Positions 57,960-64,000 of a DNA stretch of 64,000 bases are shown here, one piece after another. Both the position numbers and the translations under genes were made by a program. Under the pieces are notes generated by a model. The model did no database searches. It saw nothing but the letters and a program-made list of their open reading frames with translations, and was not told the DNA's origin. Every line of letters begins with the position of its first letter. Within the stretch, counting starts at the first letter, position 1. Location of the stretch: positions 2,666,001 to 2,730,000 of the forward strand of contig OX419757.1 in assembly GCA_948567375.1 (NCBI GenBank). Direction: 5' to 3'. Origin of the DNA: Lunularia cruciata (taxonomy: Eukaryota; Streptophyta; Marchantiopsida; Lunulariales; Lunulariaceae).

Positions 57960-59270
57960 GCTCCAAAGAGAGAAGGCAACCACATAGAACACAAGAAGGA
58001 TGGGAAGACCCATCAAGCCGTACAAAGGAGAAACAAAAGAGGTAGAGTGGAGCTAGGCCCCAATAGTATCAACATGAGAATTCTACCGTATTGCACCTAA
58101 GATATTCAAGTTATGCAAGTTGTAAGGTCTACAAACTACTTGAGCATCCGAAGAAGCATCACCTAGAGTGATTGCTCTCCTATGGATTGCACTAGCCAAA
58201 TGCTCTTTGCAAAGCAATGGACACACACTATCTAAAGTATTCTACAAAGTATGAGAGTGAGAGTGGTACCCCTTGTGTCTAATATCAAAAGCTCTTGTGC
58301 ACTCCCTTACAAATGTGTCAAACACCATGTACATCGCTCCATATAACTCCAAGACTAGAGGAACAAAGAGTTGACCTTGTTGCATACCCCTATACTTGGA
58401 GACCTTGTGTTATGTTGCATGGCTCGCCACCCATCTAGGAGGATGAGTAATTGATCCCTTCAAAACTGCATCATGCATAGAGTCTATAACCACAACAGTT
58501 GCCATTGTCACCTGATCATCTCAGACCAAGTATAAGTATGCTCTAACATGTATCGTCTGCAAAGAATATAAACTCTCCCTTCAAGCAAGGTATCCATTCT
58601 CTTGTACCATAGCAAAACATTATAATCCTGATGGCACCATGGGTAGCTATCCTCTGTCTTCCATAAGTACATCGTTTCATATGAACTACTATTGCATCTA
58701 GTGTAGAACCACTCTCACAAGTGAGTAACAAAGATGTAGAAACCTAGGTTGAACTTTCTCGTTGTAGAGAAAGTGGCTGGTGTGAGTCAGAATGCCCTAA
58801 TGCACAATAGAGCTAGGATCCAAGAACTTGCACCCTTGCAAGAGCAAGAGCAAAGATGTGCTCTAGTGACCCGACGAATTGACTAGTCAACTAAGAGAGA
58901 ATGTAGCGTATGCTTACACTATCACTCTATCAAGGAAGACTACAAACCTTTGGTCCAATCTGATTGTAGTGAAGCAAAGGATGGAAGGTTCTCCGGTGCC
59001 CGTTGAGATAGACAATCTCTCATCTTCTACAATAACACCTAAAGAGAAAAGGATCCCTCCTCCAACTCGGTCACATAAGTTTCCAAAGCTGTACTATCAA
59101 CAACCACAAAATGAGAGGAAAGTAGGGATGCAAAGAGAACACAACTACCCAAAAACACTACTGGTGTCATTTACTCCATAGATAATAGACATACCCCTCC
59201 ACATGAGATAGATAGAGATGTCTATCTACGCCATCTTTCATTCTTGCATGAGAATCTACTTCAGTCACCA
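57960..59270 (-). mobile_element. LINE-like reverse-transcriptase element, copy B, inverted
   Basis: Read on the minus strand, it gives GASSWILALLCIRAF near 58,840, then LTCESGSTLDAIVVHMKRC and RQRIATHGAIR (58,731-58,650). VSKYRGMQQGQLFVPLVLEL follows (58,405-58,345), then HKGYHSHSHTL, HRRAITLGDASSDAQVV and LNILGAIR before a stop near 58,090. The 3' tail carries GGGGCC-x-AGCTCC, GTACGGCTTGATGGG and CTTCCCATCC, as in the short copies. The long open segments suggest copy B is somewhat better preserved than A. Confidence 0.65.
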
Positions 59271-59559
59271 GTCATGAGAATCCATCCTTAAGTGACAATT
59301 GGACTGATTCTGTTAGACAACATACTTTGTTGGATCATTTGTGAGTTGACATCTTCCCAACATCAGTCTCCCATAATCTCTAAATCTGAGCTTTCCGGTT
59401 CCGCTTGGTGGCCTCACAAACCTGGCTTCTAACGGACTCGTAGAAATCCTGAGAAATTCGTAAAGAATCCCCCTTGATTCCACCATGTTAATTACACCTC
59501 CGAGAATATGGTTGCAGGTGTAATCCACTTTCCAGATTTCAACTATCACTTGTATAGCT

Positions 59560-59710
59560 CGAATATCTTAGGTGCGGTAGGGCAGATTTCTCATATAGAC
59601 TCTATTGGGGCTTAGCCCCATGTTACCTCTTTTGTCTCTCCCTTGTAAGGCTTGATGGGGTCTTCCCATCCTTCGTTTTTCCTACGCGGTCGCCTTTCTT
59701 TCTTTTCAAC
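59560..59710 (+). repeat. LINE-like 3' end, copy C, 5'-truncated
   Basis: This is the best-preserved short copy. It starts GAATATCTTAGGTGCGGTAG. It has the hairpin TGGGGCTTAGCCCCA (59,605-59,619), then GATGGGGTCTTCCCATC, which folds as a 6-bp stem with a 5-nt loop (59,651-59,668). It ends CGGTCGCCTTTCTTTC. Confidence 0.85.
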
Positions 59711-62700
59711 GATCCCGTCCTTGTGTCAACGTAACTACAAGCTGGTCGTGAACAAGTTGTATCCTGAGCTTCTGCATAGTTGATGTGACCTTGTACAACA
59801 TCATCTTCACGAACATGATACAAACACGGCAAACACGGTACATATCCCTTCACAAAGCTGGATACTTAAATATTTGTGAGATTACTGATGAGGAGTTATG
59901 GTACGCTAATCAGTTTCATCGACAAGGTGACTCCGAGCCTGAGTATCATTTCTGATGATTCAGAACACGAATGAAAGGCATCGATAGTAGGACGTTCACA
60001 GATCTCTTCCTGGTCGCCAGGAACAGATGGAAGACTCGAGCACAAAGAAAAAGGAAACACCTAACTTCATTGTAATCACCTTTCACGGCATCTCTATCGA
60101 CTGGTGGAGAATAATTCCGGTGCACCTCAGGAAAACCAAAACATAAATGCCGCTTGGTCAGCGCCTTGATTCGTCACTGAAGTACAATATACCCAAGAGC
60201 ATCAGGAAAGATCTCCATGACATGCAAGTCAAACTCGATATTGTCGACATACAAAACTTATGTCATTGACCTTTTTCCAACATACCATACTTGACAGCGT
60301 GGGTTCCTTCAATTGGAAGTTCGGGTCACGTCATCGTGACTATATTTCGTGTTCAAACCGTGATTGAAACGAACTTGTTTGATTACCTCGGACATCTTTA
60401 CAAATCGCCGATCGAAAAGATTCCTGTCTTTTCGGGTCTCATCAACCGGAAAAGTTTCTTTCAAATATAAGTTCACTCTCTGCACAAGAGTCGACGCATC
60501 AGAACTAGGTGCCTGATGAGAGAAAATCAGTTGTTGTGCTTCGGATTTTCACTTCACCAAATTCGGGAGGTCCTAAAATTCGTTCACAACTAAGTATACA
60601 GCTATTGCTTCGAAGGGTGAACTTCCCGTCTGGTTTCTTGACAGCTCAATACATTCACAGGAACGAACAGCTATTGCCTGAGGTATGGCCATGAAAATGC
60701 AGAGCTTGCTATGCATGTCCGAGTAGATGGGATTCACCCGTTGATGTTTCTTGTCTGCTCTATGCACGCACTGTTCTGTTGAACCAGAGCCAGGACGTCT
60801 CTTTGAGCAGAAATAGGTTCCTACCATAGGGGACTCCAGGTAGAGTGGGCTGTCAGAAACTAAGCAGCTGACCATCTCTTCCACTTCCAGAAGCTGACAG
60901 TCAGCTTTATTTTGGAATCCGAAACTGATCAGCAAAACACTTCGTTGCACTACATTCCATATCTTTAATTAGTGAATCTGTTGCTGTAGGCTATACTCCT
61001 CGGACCCGGAAGATCTATGCTCAGTTGTCAAGATGCAGACGGAACAAGTATTGGGTAGCAACTATTTTGCAATACAAATTCCGTGGTAACTTCGCCTTAG
61101 GGTACATCCGTGAATCATTTACAACACTAATAACAGATTGATGGGGATCACCAAATCTTCATGTCAGGCCGCGGGTCATGACATTATCGCATGAAAGATT
61201 GATGTGGGTATAGTTCCCTGTATAGTTGTTGATCATAGTTTTAGACTTTTATGGTCTAAGAACTGCGAAAAGTAGTGCGCATACCTACGGTTCTGTGCGC
61301 CGCCAGAAACAACTCTTATAGAACCAGCCTGTGTAAATTTGTTTTGATTCAAGACAGTCTTACACATTATTGGAATGTGGATCACTTTCAAGATTGGCGT
61401 TCCCCGGGTTTCAGCACCTTATTCGACTTTTCTTGCTAGTTGAGCAGAACAGGAATCCTTATTAGGTGACCAGCCTCTCTGAACTGAGTAGCCACCTTCA
61501 AACAATATCTGTAACAGCTCGCACAACTAACGTCCACTTTTATACACCTCAACAAAGATGCTGATCGCAACAGCTTCATTCTTGTAGGTTCATTCAACAG
61601 GTTCTGACCTTGCTGTTGATACCTGTCAGTACTCTCAATATGTAACAAATATCGAAGAAGACATCGAAACCTCGATGAACTCGGGCACTAGTCAGATGCG
61701 AGTTACAGACATCTGAACAGAAACCGCCAACCGAAACAATGGCTGTCAATATTTGCGCAGGTGGGTGTGCATATCATCGAACCCCGCCTACCTGATCAAG
61801 TTAGTGCAGTCACTCCACCTCTGTAAAGCAGCAAGGATCTTGAACCTAAGAAACTATGTTATCTATGCGGAACTTGAATGACGGCCAAAATTCGAGTTCA
61901 ACAAAACGATTACGATGTCTCCGTCGTAAGAGTGCAAAGAAATTCCTCTACTGAACACAATTCGATGAGCAGCCATACAGCACAAATGTAAAACCTTCAC
62001 TGATCGGCTCAGTCCTTCTTCACGCAAGATGACATATTTGCGAAGTCCTTGAAGGCGATACACTAACCATGAAACTAGAATCTAGTTTTATGTTTCGTGT
62101 TTCTCGTTGTTCTAGATGTAGCACTTCCATACATCCGCTGCGGATGAAAGGGAGATTCATTACTTCCCTGTTGCCATATGGGGGAAATCAGATCAAGTAA
62201 CATCATCCGAGAGCCATGTGTGGATTGATGGTTGAAACGTACTCACTTCGATAATATCGGGTCCGGGATCAGTTATCAATGCGCCGTGGGTGGAGAGCCC
62301 AGATGTAGATGAATTGTATCAGGTATCAATTAGCCTGGTAGGATTTCAATTAACTTATATTACTTCATATATCTTTATTTAATGTATCAATTAAATGAAT
62401 TTTCTGCAAAATTAGTGAAATTTCGTGAGATTATTTATGTGGACGTATTCACCTCTGAATTCAGGAGGTTATACTTGAATGTGGACGGATTACGTAAGAT
62501 ATGAATTAGATTATGATGTGGAGGATTGACCTGCTATCGAATTTTGAAGTAAATCCATTAAATACAACCATTTATTTTAAACTCTGTGATCAATTCACAA
62601 TATCATGAAGACTGGTATTTATAAATTTGCTAATTATTACACGGACAAAATACAACTTTTATACACACACAAAATACAAATAAATTTCCAAATTACTCTT

Positions 62701-62740
62701 CTTATGGACGGCCCTGTTGCACTACAGAAGTGGAGGTCAG
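59711..62740. other. Less AT-rich DNA, no supported gene
   Basis: The longest run is 125 codons on the minus strand (60,950-60,573), with no domain I recognise and no linked exon. A 66-codon minus run (62,063-61,863) is similar. A gene with many short exons cannot be excluded without transcript data. Confidence 0.45.
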
Positions 62741-62745
62741 ATATA

Positions 62746-62804
62746 CCAAGAATTTCCATCAGAATCCAGCAGGGACCCCGCTGGATTCTGATAGAGGTTC
62801 TTGG
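62746..62804. repeat. Long imperfect hairpin
   Basis: ATCAGAATCCAGC (62,758-62,770) pairs exactly with 62,780-62,792 across a 9-nt loop. After a 5/5-nt internal loop, CCAAGAA (62,746-62,752) pairs with TTCTTGG (62,798-62,804). Related single arms (GCTGGATACCGATAGAGATTC) follow directly. The shape resembles a small-RNA precursor or a miniature element. Confidence 0.85.
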
Positions 62805-62940
62805 GACCTTGCTGGATACCGATAGAGATTCTTGGATCCAGCGGGTTGAAGAATGTCAGTTGGCAGAGCTCTAACTCAAGTGAAGAGGTCGCACGGACGG
62901 AGCTAACGGAATAGCTGTAATCTCATACGTACGTACCCCC

Positions 62941-62990
62941 CGAGAATCCCATCCTTCATGTGTTCTACGTGGCCGCCTTTTTCACGTCCG
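62941..62990 (+). repeat. Very short LINE-like 3' end
   Basis: AATCCCATCCTTCATGTG and CTACGTGGCCGCCTTTTTC match the last about 50 bp of the dispersed family. It is the most strongly truncated copy in the window. Confidence 0.6.
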
Positions 62991-62999
62991 AGAATACAA

Positions 63000-64000
63000 A
63001 GTTCATCCTGTTTTTGAATTAAGTTTTCGAAGTGTTTCAATATTCGTATAACTTTGCAAAAGTATTTAAGGAAATTGCATATTGATGCATACTTTTTCAT
63101 TTGAAGTCACTAGCTGAACTGATTTTGAAATACTCGCTGTGCTCCTCATTCCTTCTTTAATTTTTTATTTTTTTTCATTTCATCTAAATATTGAATAAGA
63201 TTTATGCATATTGAACTGGGAATGAAATTGAGTATATATAGAAATTTTCGGTGCTTTGCTTTCTTCCATTCTTTTCATTAAACATTCAACATGAAGAGCA
63301 TTTTGTTGTCTTCGTATAGAGATTTCACGAAGTTGTGTCTTGCTTAGCATGGGCTTGGGAAGCTTGTTCAGAGATCATTAGAGAAGATGCTTCTTTTAAT
63401 GCTTGTGAATGTTGGAGAGATATTGCCTCTCTCCAGTCTCTAATGGGAGACCAACTGCAAAGTTTCAAGGCAATAACACTGCAATGGAATTCAGATCCGG
63501 AGCTCCTCTTATCTATGCCGATTTAGTTTAGACTGGGAATTGCTGGCATCGTAGCAGCTTGCAACACTAATCGACATTATGTATCATGTTACATCCCGTA
63601 GTTCCATTTCAAATAGAGATATGGAGTTTCTAGTACCGATGGAAGATTCTTGAGTTCATCGGAATAAAGCAAGAGACTCAAAAGCTTGTTTGTTTCGTAT
63701 CTCAAACTATTGTTCTTTCTCCTAGCAATTGCAATTATCCGGAGAATCTTCTGTGCTTCCCCATTCTTAGGAGCATTTGCGTGGGTCCGAGAGCAGCTTC
63801 GGAAGTCCTTTCTAGAGATGCATTGCGAGGTGAGGTCTGCAACCATCCTGCGCACCGCGCGTGTTCAATCCTGTCCACTCTGGATCCAACTTGCGATGCG
63901 GAGATTGTTAGTGCTGTGGAACGGGGTCTAAAGGCCATATAACGTGTGTCCATAGTGTACCTGTACAACCTGTAACGGATACTATTCTCCGTTACCCTTT
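63000..64000. other. Window end, no supported gene
   Basis: ORFs of 63 to 88 codons on both strands overlap one another and show no motif. The 63-codon plus run at 63,335-63,526 is Trp/Glu-containing and protein-like in composition but unrecognised. Confidence 0.4.

Noticed and set aside
60573-60950. 125-codon minus-strand ORF
   Set aside because: No motif and no neighbouring coding segments; length is within chance for this composition.
1-64000. tRNA genes, bacterial defence systems or organelle genes
   Set aside because: No cloverleaf with A and B boxes, no clustered prokaryotic genes, and no plastid or mitochondrial genes were recognised when reading both strands.

Overview
The window is nuclear DNA of a land plant, probably a seed-free one such as a moss. 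The evidence is two spliced plant-type genes with short introns, nested Ty3/Gypsy and Ty1/Copia LTR retrotransposons, and a plant-type TTTAGG/TTTAGGG telomere-like tract. No prokaryotic gene organisation is present. The lineage below 'land plant' is inference.

Layout. 1-7,553: a Ty3/Gypsy element (Gypsy-1) whose 5' LTR is cut by the window edge, with an extra Cys-rich ORF ahead of gag and a pol broken by frameshifts and stops. 7,554-20,160: layered transposon debris. It holds a Lys/Glu-rich gag-like segment, a telomere-like tract, a minus-strand Copia RT/RNase H split by an LTR-like insertion, and a plus-strand Copia protease/integrase half. 20,216-32,100: a less AT-rich gene island. It contains a chloroplast-type SAM methyltransferase of the Arabidopsis At1g78140 kind (+, eight exons) and an unidentified Ser-rich protein with a C-terminal membrane anchor (-, at least four exons). 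32,100-52,200: a second transposon block. Its core is a chromodomain Gypsy element (Gypsy-2, 38,258-45,137) flanked by the duplication CTTTT and inserted in another repeat. 52,200-56,050 and 59,710-64,000: gene-poor single-copy-looking DNA. 56,080-59,710: two tail-to-tail copies of a LINE-like reverse-transcriptase element plus a third 3' end.

The most unusual object is in Gypsy-2. About 1.45 kb of 25S rRNA gene sequence, including the GTPase-associated-centre region, sits in sense orientation inside its gag gene, and gag coding is recognisable on both sides. The same element's LTRs carry perfect heat-shock-element arrays (alternating GAA and TTC), which suggests heat-responsive transcription.

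Other structures worth a look are a decayed duplicate of methyltransferase exon 5 inside its own intron 5, a dispersed 3'-anchored repeat family with conserved hairpins, several long hairpins in intergenic DNA, and many short tandem duplications. Apart from the two host genes, nearly everything recognisable is transposon-derived and degenerate. Coordinates of exons and LTRs were read by eye; junctions marked uncertain should be taken as such.
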